Assembly: GCA_022843045.1 (NCBI GenBank)
Contig: JALHOJ010000031.1
Location: forward strand, 1 to 42,969
Origin: Phycisphaerales bacterium
GTDB taxonomy: Bacteria; Planctomycetota; Phycisphaerae; Phycisphaerales; UBA1924
Direction of reading: 5' to 3'
Length of the DNA: 42,969 nt
Part shown: positions 23,772 to 32,900 of the stretch, piece after piece
Position numbering within the stretch: the stretch's first letter is position 1
Layout: each line of letters opens with the position of its first letter
The notes under the pieces: generated by a model
The model's database searches: none
Told to the model about the DNA's origin: nothing
Seen by the model: the letters and a program-made list of their open reading frames with translations, nothing else
Made by a program: the position numbers and the translations under genes

Positions 23772-25232
23772 ATGACGACTTCCCACACGCTCCCCGCCAA
23801 TCTCGCTTCGATTCGCACGCTCCGCGACCTGCACGCTTCGGGATGGAAGTCCCGCCCCGTCAAGTCTGAACTCCGCGAGAATCTCATCGCCGCCTTGCGC
23901 GAAGGACGCGAGCTCTTCCCCGGCATCGTCGGCTACGACGACACGGTGATCCCCGAAGTGATCAACGCCGTGCTTGCGGGCCACGACATGCTGTTCCTGG
24001 GCGAGAAGGGCCAGGGCAAGAGCAAGTTGATGCGGATGCTCGTGCGATTCCTCGACGAGTGGACGCCGTTCCTGGACGCATCGGCGAGTCCGTCCGGCGC
24101 ATCGCCCGTGCAGGAAGACCCGTACGCACCCATCACCAAATCTGGCAAGCAACTCGTCGCGACGATGGGCGAGAACGCGCCGATCGCCTGGTGGCATCGC
24201 TCCGATCGATACGCCGAGCGACTGGCGCCGGGCACCAAGTTCGCCGACATCATCGGCGAGATCGATCCCGCCAAACTCCTGAGCGGCACCAGCATGGGCG
24301 CTGAAGAAGCTCTGCACTTTGGCCTGATTCCCCGCATGCACCGCGCAATCTTCGCGATGAACGAACTGCCCGATCTCGACGACCTCGTCCAGGTCGGCCT
24401 CTTCAACATCCTCGAAGAGCGCGACGTGCAGATTCGCGGCCTGCCCATCAAGTTCGACATCGACGTCCTCGTGCTCTTCAGCGCAAACCCAACAACCTAC
24501 AACCGCTCCGGCAAGGTGATCCCGCAGCTCAAGGACCGCATCGGCGCGACCATCCAGACCCACTACCCGCGCAGCCGCGATTTGGGCATCGAGATCACGA
24601 TGGCCCAGGCGCTCAAGGAAGGCGCGTTCGATCTGGGCGGGCAGTATCCCGTGCAGGTCCCGCGATTCATGAGCGAAGTCGTCGAGCAGATGGCCATCGT
24701 CGCCCGCGCCAGCAAGTACATCGATCAGGCCAGCGGCGTCTCCGCCCGCTTCAGCATCGCCAACTATCGCACGATGGTCGCAAACGCCCGCCGTCGCGGC
24801 ATCGCGCTGGGCGAGGTGCCCAGCGTCGCCCGCGTCAGCGATCTCGCCCACTTTCATGCCAGCGCAGTGGGCAAGCTCGAACTCGACATGATGGGCAGCC
24901 ACCAGATGAGTGAGCGACAGACCCTCGACGCGATCCTGGCCCAATCAATCAAGGACGTCTTCAACGAGTACGTCACCAAGCACGGCCTCGCCGACATCGC
25001 CGAAGCCTTTGGCAAAGGCGTCAAGATCGAAGTGGGCGACATGCTGCCCAGCAGCGAGTATGCCAAAGTCGTCAGTCGCGTGCCCAAGATCTGGGACAAG
25101 GCCTTCGAAGTGAACGCGAGCGAGAATGCCGCCGTGCGGGCAAGTTGCGTGGAATTCGTGCTCGCCGGGCTGTGGGCCAGCGACGCCATCAGCCGGGCCG
25201 AGAAGCACGGACGCGTGAACTACCAGTTGTAA
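23772..25232 (+). CDS. MoxR/Mg-chelatase-type AAA+ ATPase
   Basis: 486-residue cytoplasmic AAA+ ATPase. Walker A is GEKGQGKSK (residues 77-85). The segment with the Walker B strand reads [15 protein letters not shown], with Asn-Glu instead of Asp-Glu, followed by [12 protein letters not shown]. Sensor 1 follows as [11 protein letters not shown], and then the Arg-finger region [16 protein letters not shown]. Planctomycete and related relatives of Mg-chelatase subunit I share this NELPDL pattern as far as I recall, so it is probably not a defect. C-terminal helices follow ([14 protein letters not shown]). These ATPases normally act with a von Willebrand A-domain partner, which is not next to this gene. 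The hotdog thioesterase gene follows 20 bp later. Confidence 0.9.
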   Translation: MTTSHTLPANLASIRTLRDLHASGWKSRPVKSELRENLIAALREGRELFPGIVGYDDTVIPEVINAVLAGHDMLFLGEKGQGKSKLMRMLVRFLDEWTPFLDASASPSGASPVQEDPYAPITKSGKQLVATMGENAPIAWWHRSDRYAERLAPGTKFADIIGEIDPAKLLSGTSMGAEEALHFGLIPRMHRAIFAMNELPDLDDLVQVGLFNILEERDVQIRGLPIKFDIDVLVLFSANPTTYNRSGKVIPQLKDRIGATIQTHYPRSRDLGIEITMAQALKEGAFDLGGQYPVQVPRFMSEVVEQMAIVARASKYIDQASGVSARFSIANYRTMVANARRRGIALGEVPSVARVSDLAHFHASAVGKLELDMMGSHQMSERQTLDAILAQSIKDVFNEYVTKHGLADIAEAFGKGVKIEVGDMLPSSEYAKVVSRVPKIWDKAFEVNASENAAVRASCVEFVLAGLWASDAISRAEKHGRVNYQL

Positions 25233-25252
25233 GCCCGCCGCTACCCTCCGCC

Positions 25253-25636
25253 ATGCCGCCCACGCCCAACCTCGCCCTCCGCATCGCCACGCTCCCCCGC
25301 GACACCAACCACTACGGCACGATCTTCGGCGGCGTGATTCTCAGCTATGTCGACCAGGCCGGCTTCATCGAAGCACGCAAGCACGGTGCCCACCGCTGGG
25401 TCACGGCGGCCATGGACCGCGTGGAGTTCAAGAGCCCCGTCCACGTGGGCGACGTCGTCAACCTCTACACCCACACCGTCAAGACCGGCACCAAGAGCGT
25501 CACCGTCCAGGTGGAAGTCGAAGCCGAACGCTTCACCACGGGCGAACGCGTCCCCGTCACCAGCGCGACCATGGTGATGGTCAGTGTCGACGACCAGGGC
25601 AAGCCCATCCCGTTCAAGAGCCCCGCGACGGTGTAA
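25253..25636 (+). CDS. Acyl-CoA thioesterase, hotdog fold (YciA/4HBT type)
   Basis: 127-residue single hotdog domain. The family pattern is clear: DTNHYGTIFGGVILSYVDQA carries the catalytic Asp region, followed by VTAAMDRVEFKSPVHVGDVV and the substrate-pocket strand VTVQVEVEAERFTTGERVPV. It hydrolyses acyl-CoA thioesters; chain length is not predictable. The start ATG at 25253 is chosen over an upstream in-frame start at 25145 because that would overlap the ATPase gene and add non-conserved sequence. It lies 20 bp after the ATPase gene and 51 bp before purN, so these three are probably one transcript. Confidence 0.88.
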   Translation: MPPTPNLALRIATLPRDTNHYGTIFGGVILSYVDQAGFIEARKHGAHRWVTAAMDRVEFKSPVHVGDVVNLYTHTVKTGTKSVTVQVEVEAERFTTGERVPVTSATMVMVSVDDQGKPIPFKSPATV

Positions 25637-25687
25637 GACGCTCAAACGCCGATCCGCCCAGATACTGACGCTGAATACGGTGCCCGC

Positions 25688-26326
25688 ATGGCGACAGACC
25701 CCACACCATCGTCTCACCGCCTCGTCGCCTCATCGTCTCACGCCCAGCCTCGCCTCTGCTGCATGATCTCCGGCGGCGGCCGCACCGTGCTCAACCTGCT
25801 CGACCACATCGAGCGAGGCGACCTCTTCGCGCAGATCGCGATGGTCATCAGCAGCAGCGAGAGCGTGGCGGGGGTTCAGCGGTGTCGGGATCGCGGGTTG
25901 ATTGTGGAAGTCATGCCGGGAGTCATCCCGTCCGACCTGCTCGCCACCACGCTCGACCGCCACGCCATCGACGCCGTCGTTCTCGCCGGCTACTTGAAAC
26001 TGCTGCGAGTTCCCGCGGCATATCGCGGGCGAATCGTGAACATTCACCCGGCGCTCCTGCCCAAGTTCGGCGGCAAGGGAATGCACGGCGACCACGTCCA
26101 CGCGGCGGTGCTCGCGGCGGGCGAGACGGAGACTGGTTGCACGGTGCATCTGGTGGACGACACGTACGACACGGGCAAGGTGCTGCTGCAGAAGCGATGC
26201 CCGGTGCTGAACGGCGACGACGTGAAAACGCTGGCGGCGCGGGTGTTTCAGGTGGAGTGTGAGGCGTATCCAGAGGCGATCAAAGCGTGGCTGCCCACGT
26301 TGCAGCCTCGTGGCACGGACCTGTAG
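25688..26326 (+). CDS. purN: Phosphoribosylglycinamide formyltransferase (GAR transformylase 1)
   Basis: 212-residue enzyme of purine biosynthesis that formylates GAR using 10-formyl-tetrahydrofolate. The core begins near residue 22 (RLCCMISGGGRTVLNLLDHI). The catalytic triad regions are visible: Asn and His in VNIHPALLPKFGG, and Asp in HLVDDTYDTGKV. The folate-binding GKGMHGDHVHAAVL is also present. The first ~20 residues (TDPTPSSHRLVASSSHAQP) are not part of the family. They are encoded by a CT-rich tract that looks like an arm of the dispersed repeat. The gene ends in the loop of a bidirectional terminator hairpin. Confidence 0.92.
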   Translation: MATDPTPSSHRLVASSSHAQPRLCCMISGGGRTVLNLLDHIERGDLFAQIAMVISSSESVAGVQRCRDRGLIVEVMPGVIPSDLLATTLDRHAIDAVVLAGYLKLLRVPAAYRGRIVNIHPALLPKFGGKGMHGDHVHAAVLAAGETETGCTVHLVDDTYDTGKVLLQKRCPVLNGDDVKTLAARVFQVECEAYPEAIKAWLPTLQPRGTDL

Positions 26327-26340
26327 TCAGGTCCGTGCTT
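26313..26340. terminator. Bidirectional terminator with the purN stop codon in its loop
   Basis: GCACGGACCT (26313-26322) and AGGTCCGTGC (26329-26338) form a perfect 10-bp stem with a 6-base loop GTAGTC. The loop contains the purN stop TAG (26324-26326). TT follows on the plus strand. The convergent gene ends at 26354, so the hairpin can serve both. Confidence 0.7.
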
Positions 26341-26353
26341 CGGGAAGGCGGCA

Positions 26354-27094
26354 TCAACGTGCTCCGAGTTCGTCCAAGTTCATGAATGCCGCGAAGGGCT
26401 GAGCGAACTTCGAAAGCGTTTCATCGGGATCAGTCGCAAGGCTGACGTACGAATAGTGTGTGCCGGAGAACCGTGCCTTTCGGAGCTTCTTCGCAAACTC
26501 GGACTTCACCAGCACGCAGTGGGCCGGGATGCCATGCGGGCGAAAGACCTGCACATCGTGTGGTACCTTCGATGGATCGAAAATCGCACCCATGAAGCCG
26601 AACTCGAACCACTCTAGTCCCTGATCGTTCCGCTGCTTCTTCCATCGCGACCTTGCCCAATCGATGCAGTCGATGACCTTCACCCAATGGACACACCAAT
26701 ACTCGCCTTGCTCGAAGAAGCGCCCCCTCTGTTGTCGAATTGTGATCGGAAGAAACTGGCCGTCGCCCGGCGCGTGCTCCTCAAAGAACAACTTCATCGC
26801 GTTTGAGACCACTTGGGGTTGTGGTGGCCATGTGTAGGGAAAGTCCTCGGTCACCTCCGGATGCTCGATCGAACATTCCATGTGCTCCGTGTACTCAACG
26901 CTCGGCCACTCCGCGACTGGGCCTGGTTCATACAAACGAATCCGAAAGTAGCGATCTGTAAAGGTCTCGCTGTGGAGGTACCAACGGCTTGGGGGTCCGC
27001 TGAGTCGATCGCCGCCGCTGTTCGAAAGCTCGACCAAAGCACGATCAAGAAGCCCTTTCTTGACTCTTTGCATTCGCTTCTTGGGCGTACTCAT
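26354..27094 (-). CDS. Imm11/DUF1629-like protein (possible orphan immunity protein)
   Basis: 246 residues, no signal peptide, no membrane segment. The C-terminal half resembles the Imm11/DUF1629 family, whose members include immunity proteins of polymorphic toxin systems: EYWCVHWVKVIDCIDWARSR, then FGFMGAIFDPSKVPHDVQVF and VLVKSEFAKKLRKARFSGTHY. The first 40 residues are basic (STPKKRMQRVKKGLLDRA). No toxin gene is adjacent: neighbours are purN and the GH31 enzyme. The family call is by eye and moderate. Codon use looks more relaxed than in the neighbours, which would fit an accessory gene. Confidence 0.6.
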   Translation of the reverse strand: MSTPKKRMQRVKKGLLDRALVELSNSGGDRLSGPPSRWYLHSETFTDRYFRIRLYEPGPVAEWPSVEYTEHMECSIEHPEVTEDFPYTWPPQPQVVSNAMKLFFEEHAPGDGQFLPITIRQQRGRFFEQGEYWCVHWVKVIDCIDWARSRWKKQRNDQGLEWFEFGFMGAIFDPSKVPHDVQVFRPHGIPAHCVLVKSEFAKKLRKARFSGTHYSYVSLATDPDETLSKFAQPFAAFMNLDELGAR

Positions 27095-27124
27095 GACTGA
27101 TGCACCGACTATGTCGCGTCGAAC

Positions 27125-29494
27125 CTACGGCATCTCAAACTGCATCGTCCCGCCATCCTTACCCGTGATGGTGAACTCCTTGCCGCCATCGAGCAGCACG
27201 CGGATGTGCAGTTCGCGGTCCTTCCGTGGCATCTGCCCTTCGGACTTCTCGATGGACACGCTGACGCGATTGCCCTCGCGCTTTGCGACGTACGTCGTCC
27301 GCAGGAAGAAGCCGTTGACGTTGCGGTAGCCGTCGCCTTCGTCTTCGTAGAGCGTGCCGCGGGCCTGGCCCTGGTCGTCGAGGCTGACGATGAGCGTCAG
27401 CGGGTCCAGCGGCTTCTGGCTGGTCCATTCCATCACCGGGCCGGTGGGGATGATGGCGCCGGGGCGGACGAACATGCGGGGCAGGTCGTCGTTCTGGCTG
27501 TCCAGGCCCTTGGTGGTGTTTTTCATGCCGGTGGGGACTTCGAACGCAAGCTCGCGCCAGTTGCCCTTGGGCATCGCGGGGACGCGGGTGCGATCCGGGA
27601 TCACCTGCGGCACAATCAGCAGATCGCCGCCAAACAGGAACGCATCGTCTTCGCTGCGCAGGGCGGGGTCGGTCGGATCCACGAAGAAGAGCGGCCGCGC
27701 AACGGGCGTGCCGACGCGGGATGACTCTTCAAACATCGAATAGATGTACGGCATGAAGCGGTACCGACGCTGCAGCGCCAGCCGCGAGGTCTCTTCAACT
27801 TCCGGCCCAAACGCCCACGGCTCCTTATCCCGCGTGCCCTTGCCCGTGTGACCGCGGCTGAACGGCAGCATCGCGCCAAAGCCGATCCAGCGTTCGAAGA
27901 GCTGCTCGTCGCCGTCCGCGGCGAAACCGCCAATGTCGGGGCCATAGAAGCTGAAGCCCGACAACGCCATGTTCAGCACCATGGGGACGCTGGACTCGAG
28001 GTGGTACCAGTTCGCCGTGTTGTCGCCGCTCCAGCCGGCGTGGTAGCGCTGTCCTCCCATGAAAGTAGCTCGACTGAGCACGAAGGGCCGCTTGTCGGGG
28101 TTGGCGCGTTGAATGCCGTCGCGAGTGCCCTTGACCATCATCATGCCGTAGACGTTGTGATAGCGGGCGTGATTGTCCTTCGCTGCGTCGCCCTGGGGCT
28201 GGCCGTTGGGCTTGATCATGTCCGGATCGCCTCGATGGATGTTGTCCTCGGGCATGGTCTTGGACTTGACGTTGAAGACGGCGGGCTCGTTCATGTCGTT
28301 CCAGACGCCCGTGACGCCCTCGGCCATGAAGTCAAAGTAGATCGGCGCCCACCACTCGCGGACGGAGGGCATGGTGTAGTCGGGGAAGAAGCACCAGCCT
28401 GGCCACACTTCGCCTTCGTAGGTTTCTTCCTTGTTGTTCAGGACGTACACGTTCTGACGCTTGCCGCTGTCGCGGATGAAGCGGAACTTGTTCTTCTCGG
28501 CCTCCCGCGCGGCTTGAAGTTCCGCGGGCTCCTTGGCGCGCTCCTCGGCGGGCGGCTCGTTGGGGCTGGGCTCCTCCCGGCTCTTGATGCCCGGGTTGAT
28601 CATCCACACGTTGTGAAAGCCCTGCTTGAGCAAGTCTTCATTGAGCTTGAACGGATCGGGGAAGTACCCGCGGTCAAAGGTGAAGCAGCGGAAGCTCTCG
28701 TAGTAGTCGATGTCGAACCAGATGACGTCGGCGGGGATGGCCCGCTGGCGGAAGCCGTTGGCGATTTCGCGGACGCGGGCCTCGGGGTAGTACGAATAGC
28801 GGCACTGGTGATAGCCCAGCGTCCACAACGCGGGCAAGGGCATGTAGCCCGTCAGCCGCGTCAGTTCCTGCACGACTTCGATGGGCGAGGCCCGCTCGAT
28901 AATGATCACGGGGAACGCCGGCCCGTCAGCAGTGAAGCGAATCGTGTCCTCGCTGGTCGCCGCGGCGTCCACCTCGCAGCGATACGTCGTGTCCGCAAGC
29001 ACGCCAAAGGCCGAGCCATCCGGGCGCACAGCAAGCAGCCAAGGATGGCTCTTGTACAGGCTCGGCGCCGTGTCGTCATACCCGTACGCGTCGGTGTTCC
29101 AGCACGTGATGATGCGGCCGTTGCGGAGGAGTGGCCCCGCGACTTCCCCCGTGCCGTACAGGCTGGTGCCGGGCGTGATGCGGACGGTGACGGATTGCTT
29201 GCCGTCGAGTTCGCCAAAGATCGGGATCGTCTTGAACGCATCGCCGACCGGGCCCGTGTTGCCGGGCTTGGCGTTGGGCTCGCGGGCGAGGGCGTAGGAC
29301 GGATGTGCGGCTTGGCGAGCGGCGTCGCTCGCAAAGAAGCGGGCAACGCCCGGTGCCAGCAGTTCGCCGACCATGGCGCTGGCGGTCGAAGCTGTGGCGG
29401 AGGCGGGTTCGGCGGCGTTCGCGGTGATTGGGGTGATCATGGCAAACGTCGATCCGGCGACCAGCATCAACACGGCAAGCGATGTCGTCTTCAT
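27125..29494 (-). CDS. Secreted glycoside hydrolase family 31 (alpha-glucosidase/alpha-xylosidase type)
   Basis: 789-residue exported enzyme. The signal peptide is MKTTSLAVLMLVAGSTFAMI, with cleavage near ANAAEP. The N-terminal beta-sandwich (about 90-200) has GTSLYGTGEVAGPLLRNGR. The GH31 barrel has IPADVIWFDIDYYESFRCFT, the nucleophile Asp400 in GVWNDMNEPAVF and the acid/base Asp491 in HAGWSGDNTANW. C-terminal beta domains follow from about residue 650. A charged insertion at about 302-365, Glu/Ala/Pro-rich, interrupts the barrel. It releases glucose or related residues from alpha-linked oligosaccharides outside the cytoplasm. The start at 29494 is chosen because it begins the signal peptide. 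It is divergent from the GH13 amylase gene, suggesting joint use of starch or glycogen. Confidence 0.93.
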   Translation of the reverse strand: MKTTSLAVLMLVAGSTFAMITPITANAAEPASATASTASAMVGELLAPGVARFFASDAARQAAHPSYALAREPNAKPGNTGPVGDAFKTIPIFGELDGKQSVTVRITPGTSLYGTGEVAGPLLRNGRIITCWNTDAYGYDDTAPSLYKSHPWLLAVRPDGSAFGVLADTTYRCEVDAAATSEDTIRFTADGPAFPVIIIERASPIEVVQELTRLTGYMPLPALWTLGYHQCRYSYYPEARVREIANGFRQRAIPADVIWFDIDYYESFRCFTFDRGYFPDPFKLNEDLLKQGFHNVWMINPGIKSREEPSPNEPPAEERAKEPAELQAAREAEKNKFRFIRDSGKRQNVYVLNNKEETYEGEVWPGWCFFPDYTMPSVREWWAPIYFDFMAEGVTGVWNDMNEPAVFNVKSKTMPEDNIHRGDPDMIKPNGQPQGDAAKDNHARYHNVYGMMMVKGTRDGIQRANPDKRPFVLSRATFMGGQRYHAGWSGDNTANWYHLESSVPMVLNMALSGFSFYGPDIGGFAADGDEQLFERWIGFGAMLPFSRGHTGKGTRDKEPWAFGPEVEETSRLALQRRYRFMPYIYSMFEESSRVGTPVARPLFFVDPTDPALRSEDDAFLFGGDLLIVPQVIPDRTRVPAMPKGNWRELAFEVPTGMKNTTKGLDSQNDDLPRMFVRPGAIIPTGPVMEWTSQKPLDPLTLIVSLDDQGQARGTLYEDEGDGYRNVNGFFLRTTYVAKREGNRVSVSIEKSEGQMPRKDRELHIRVLLDGGKEFTITGKDGGTMQFEMP

Positions 29495-29786
29495 GGTTGC
29501 AAACAGTCCCTTGGGCAAAGAGTTCAGTTCCACTCTCGAGAGTCGATCGTGTGATCGGAGTATCCGACCGCGTCGGGCCGGCTGGGTTCCCGTCTCGCGC
29601 GGCGGACAGCATAAGCCCCCCAAGTCACCAATTGCTGGCAGGATACCGGGAATCGCCCCGGGTGAGTTTGGACTGATTCAGAGGCCTGGTTCGCGGGTTG
29701 GTGGTTCCCATATTCTCGGATCACTTTGCGGACGCGAGGGGGCGTTGAAAATCCGGTCGATTCACGGGAATTTCCGCCGGTTGGGC

Positions 29787-29815
29787 TTGCACTTGTGGGG
29801 AGTTTCCGTCATACT
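29787..29815 (+). promoter_or_regulatory. Sigma70-like promoter candidate for the amylase gene
   Basis: TTGCAC (29787-29792) and CATACT (29810-29815) are separated by exactly 17 bp. They match TTGACA/TATAAT in 4 of 6 positions each, and lie about 160 bp upstream of the amylase start. Prediction from sequence only. Confidence 0.45.
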
Positions 29816-29916
29816 GACAGACCTTGCGCGTTGATCCCTCGGCGAGGCCACGGTGGCCCAGCCGACGTTTGTCAACGCGCTCGGGAACTGGAATCGCAAC
29901 ACCCGCGAACTAGTCG

Positions 29917-29934
29917 ATCGACGCGTGCGTCGAT
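29917..29934. promoter_or_regulatory. Inverted repeat upstream of the amylase gene, possible operator or leader hairpin
   Basis: ATCGACGC-GT-GCGTCGAT is a perfect 8-bp inverted repeat with a 2-base centre, 43 bp before the start codon and about 100 bp after the promoter candidate. As DNA it has operator symmetry. A 2-base loop makes it a poor RNA hairpin. Confidence 0.4.
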
Positions 29935-29977
29935 GTCCTGATTCACCGTCTCAACGGATCTCCGTCTCACGACCCCC

Positions 29978-32900
29978 ATGTCCACCCACCAGCTCGACAA
30001 AGGAATGTCCCCAATGCAGGCCTGTCAGCAAGTCCAACGTGTTGCCACGTCCAACCCCTCGCGTCTCGCCCCCCTCGGCCCCCTCGCTCCCTTCGCCCTG
30101 GCATTGCTCGCCGGGGCGTGTTTGCCTTCGGTGGCCCACGCCCAAAGCGAAGACCCCGCTCCCATGCTGCAGTGGTTTGAGACGCGCTGGCAGGACATGG
30201 AGCGCCGGATGCCCGATTACTTCATGACGGGCTATGGCTCGGTGTGGCTGCCGCCGGTCAGCCGCGGGTACTTGAACCCCCGCGATGCCAACCAGAACTC
30301 GTTTAGCGCGGGGTATGACACGTTCGATCGATTCGACCTGGGCGCGCCCGGACGGCAGACGGCGTACGGGACCGAGACGAGCTTCAAGCGGCTGGTGGAG
30401 GAGTTTCACCAGGCGGGTGCGAAGGTCTACGTCGACATGGTGCTGAACCACAATGCTGGAAGGCAGACGAGTCTGCAGTTCCAGCAGGATGGCGGATATC
30501 CGGGCTTCTGGATGGGCCCGCTGTCTGGCGCGGGCGGAAAGCAGCCGACCGACAACTGGGGCGACTTCCACGGCGGCATCGCGAGCGGATACTACCAGAG
30601 CGAAGACCCGGGGAGCGCGCGGTATTGCTTGATTCGCGGCGATCTGGTGGCGCTCGTGGACGTTGACCACGGGACAAACAACCAGTTCATCCGCCAGCCC
30701 GCCGACGCCGGCAACCCTCAGAACATTCCAGGCGGCCAGTACTTCAACAGGGTCGATCCCAACAACCGCCGGTTCTATCCCGACCTCGCCTTGGGCACCA
30801 GCAATGTGTTCAATCCCGGCACGCGAACCCCCGGCGGCGCGCCGTGGGTTGGTCCGCTGAACTCGGGCATCTTCTCGAGTCCCTGCGATGTGCCCGCTCG
30901 CAATGAGCCGTCTGGCAACTTCCAGGTGCCTCGCTTCAACCTCGCAGACCCGATGGCGGGCGACCCCATCACCGAGAACGCGACCGGCTACCTGCTCCGC
31001 TGGACGCAGTGGATGCTGGACGTGCAAAAAGTCGACGGCTTCCGTATCGACGCCATCAAGCACATGGCCAGTTGGTTCTACGACAGTTTCTACGACACCA
31101 CCGTCTTCAATCGCCGGCAAAAGCCCGACGGCACGTTTGAAACCCCCTATTCCTTCGGCGAGTCGGTCGAAGGCAACGACTTCACGTTCGACCGCTTTAT
31201 CCGCATGCCCAACGGCCGGGCCAGCGGGCGCAACGCCACGGGCGACGCGTTCGGCAATCGCGACGCTCTGGACCTGAACGGCGCGGGCTTCATCCGCAAC
31301 GTGATTGGCGGAAACGGCCTGGGCAGTTGGAACGGCATCTTCGGCGCACATCTCGACAACACCGACGATGGCTTCAACAACGGCACCATCGGCGTCAACC
31401 ACATCTTCAGCCACGACAACGGCAGCCAGGGCAACGGCGGTTCCGCCCCGGGCGTGCCGACCGCCCGTCAGCAGGGCTGGTTCGCCCACTCCTACCTCGC
31501 CTTCCGCCCGGGACAGAAGAAGTTCTATCACAACGGCCGCGGCGTCAATCGCACGGGCGGCTTCTGGCCTCGCCATGGCTTGTTGCCGGTCTTCGGCGTC
31601 GAGCCCAACATCACAACGCCAAACCCCCAGGGTGGCCTGCCCATCAGCGCTCCGAACCCGGTCATCAGCAACATGATCGGCCTCGCGAACATGCTGGCCC
31701 GAGGCGAATACACGCCTCGAACCGATGCGGGCAACCCCAGCATCGACGACGTCTTCATCTTCGAACGCCGCACCAATGGCGGCGCGAATGGATACTCGGG
31801 CAACGTCCTGGTCGCGACCAACGACTCATACGCCGCGGGCTTTGACCAGCGCACGATCGTCACCAGCTTCCCGCAGGGCACCCGCCTCATCGAATACAGC
31901 GGCAACGCGACCAACGGCACCGTCGACCCCAACAACGACATCTTCGACGTTCTGACGGTCGGCGCGGGCGGCGTGGTCACCCTCCGCATCCCCCGAAACA
32001 TCGCCCCGGGCACGAACACCGAGCACAACCGCGGCTTCGTGATCTACGCCCCCGCGATTCCCGCCGGCACGCTCTCGATCGTCGGCGCGACCGGCACGCT
32101 GCCCGTAGACAACATCTCCGTGCCCTCCTGGCGCCGCCGCGCCAACGCCTTGCCCCTCATCACGACGAACTCCTTCACGCTGCGTCTGCAGACCGTCAAC
32201 GGCGACGCCGGCGCTGGCAACAACAACAACGCGGACGACAACGCCGTGTTCTGCATCAACAAGGGGTTCCAGGATTGGAACGCCAATGGCTTCGCGGACA
32301 TCGGGCAGAATGACGTGGTGGCGGGGTATGAAGAGTTCCTCACCACCCGCCAGCCGCTCGCCAACACCAACAACACCAACGGCCTCTACGAACAGGTCAT
32401 CAACGCCGCGAACATGCCCGAGGGGTACAACTACATCAGCGTCGCGGCCTTCCGCAAGCGCAACACGTGGGAAGCCCCGCTCTTCCGCGAGTTCCGTCAG
32501 GCTGTGTACGTCGATCGCCTGCCGCCCGGCGCGCAGCTCAACGCGATCGCGAACCAGCCCACCGGCACCACGCAGGTGACGGCGTTCGGCAAAGCCCTCG
32601 ACCGCACGACCACCCGCGTGCACTTCATCCTGAACCCCACGCCCGCCCAACTCTCCAACCCCACGGCGGCCGCCGTCGCGGGCAATCAAGGGTCGCAGGA
32701 CGATCGCTTTGACTGGAACCGCAGCCTGCTGGGCGTTGTCAACGGCGTCAACACCGTGCTGATGGTCGCCTGCGAGGACACGGGCAACTGCTCGAGCCAG
32801 ACCATCACCTTCAACGTCGGCCCGGTCGGCCCGACCTGCAACGACATCGACGTCAACAACGACGGCAGCAGCTTCGACCCCCAGGACATCGACGCGTTCC

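Larger units (their letters stand above)
29495..29977. promoter_or_regulatory. Divergent control region of the GH31 and GH13 genes
   Basis: 483 bp without a supported gene. Near the GH31 start is a perfect 12-bp palindrome ACTCTCGAGAGT (29532-29543), followed directly by CGATC-GTGT-GATCG (29544-29557). Near the amylase start is ATCGACGC-GT-GCGTCGAT (29917-29934). A sigma70-like promoter reading toward the amylase lies at 29787-29815. A CT-rich stretch (tcaccgtctc, ctccgtctca) just before the amylase ATG resembles the dispersed repeat arms. No Shine-Dalgarno site is visible for either gene. Confidence 0.55.

Noticed and set aside
23661..24944. Upstream in-frame extension of the alpha/beta hydrolase (total 889 codons)
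   Set aside because: The extension is antisense to the AAA+ ATPase and low-complexity. The signal peptide at 23660 marks the true start.
27848..31576. Long antisense frames opposite the GH31 gene (27848-29554 plus) and the amylase gene (29951-31576 minus)
   Set aside because: Val/Ala/His-rich shadow translations; the opposite strands encode complete catalytic motifs.
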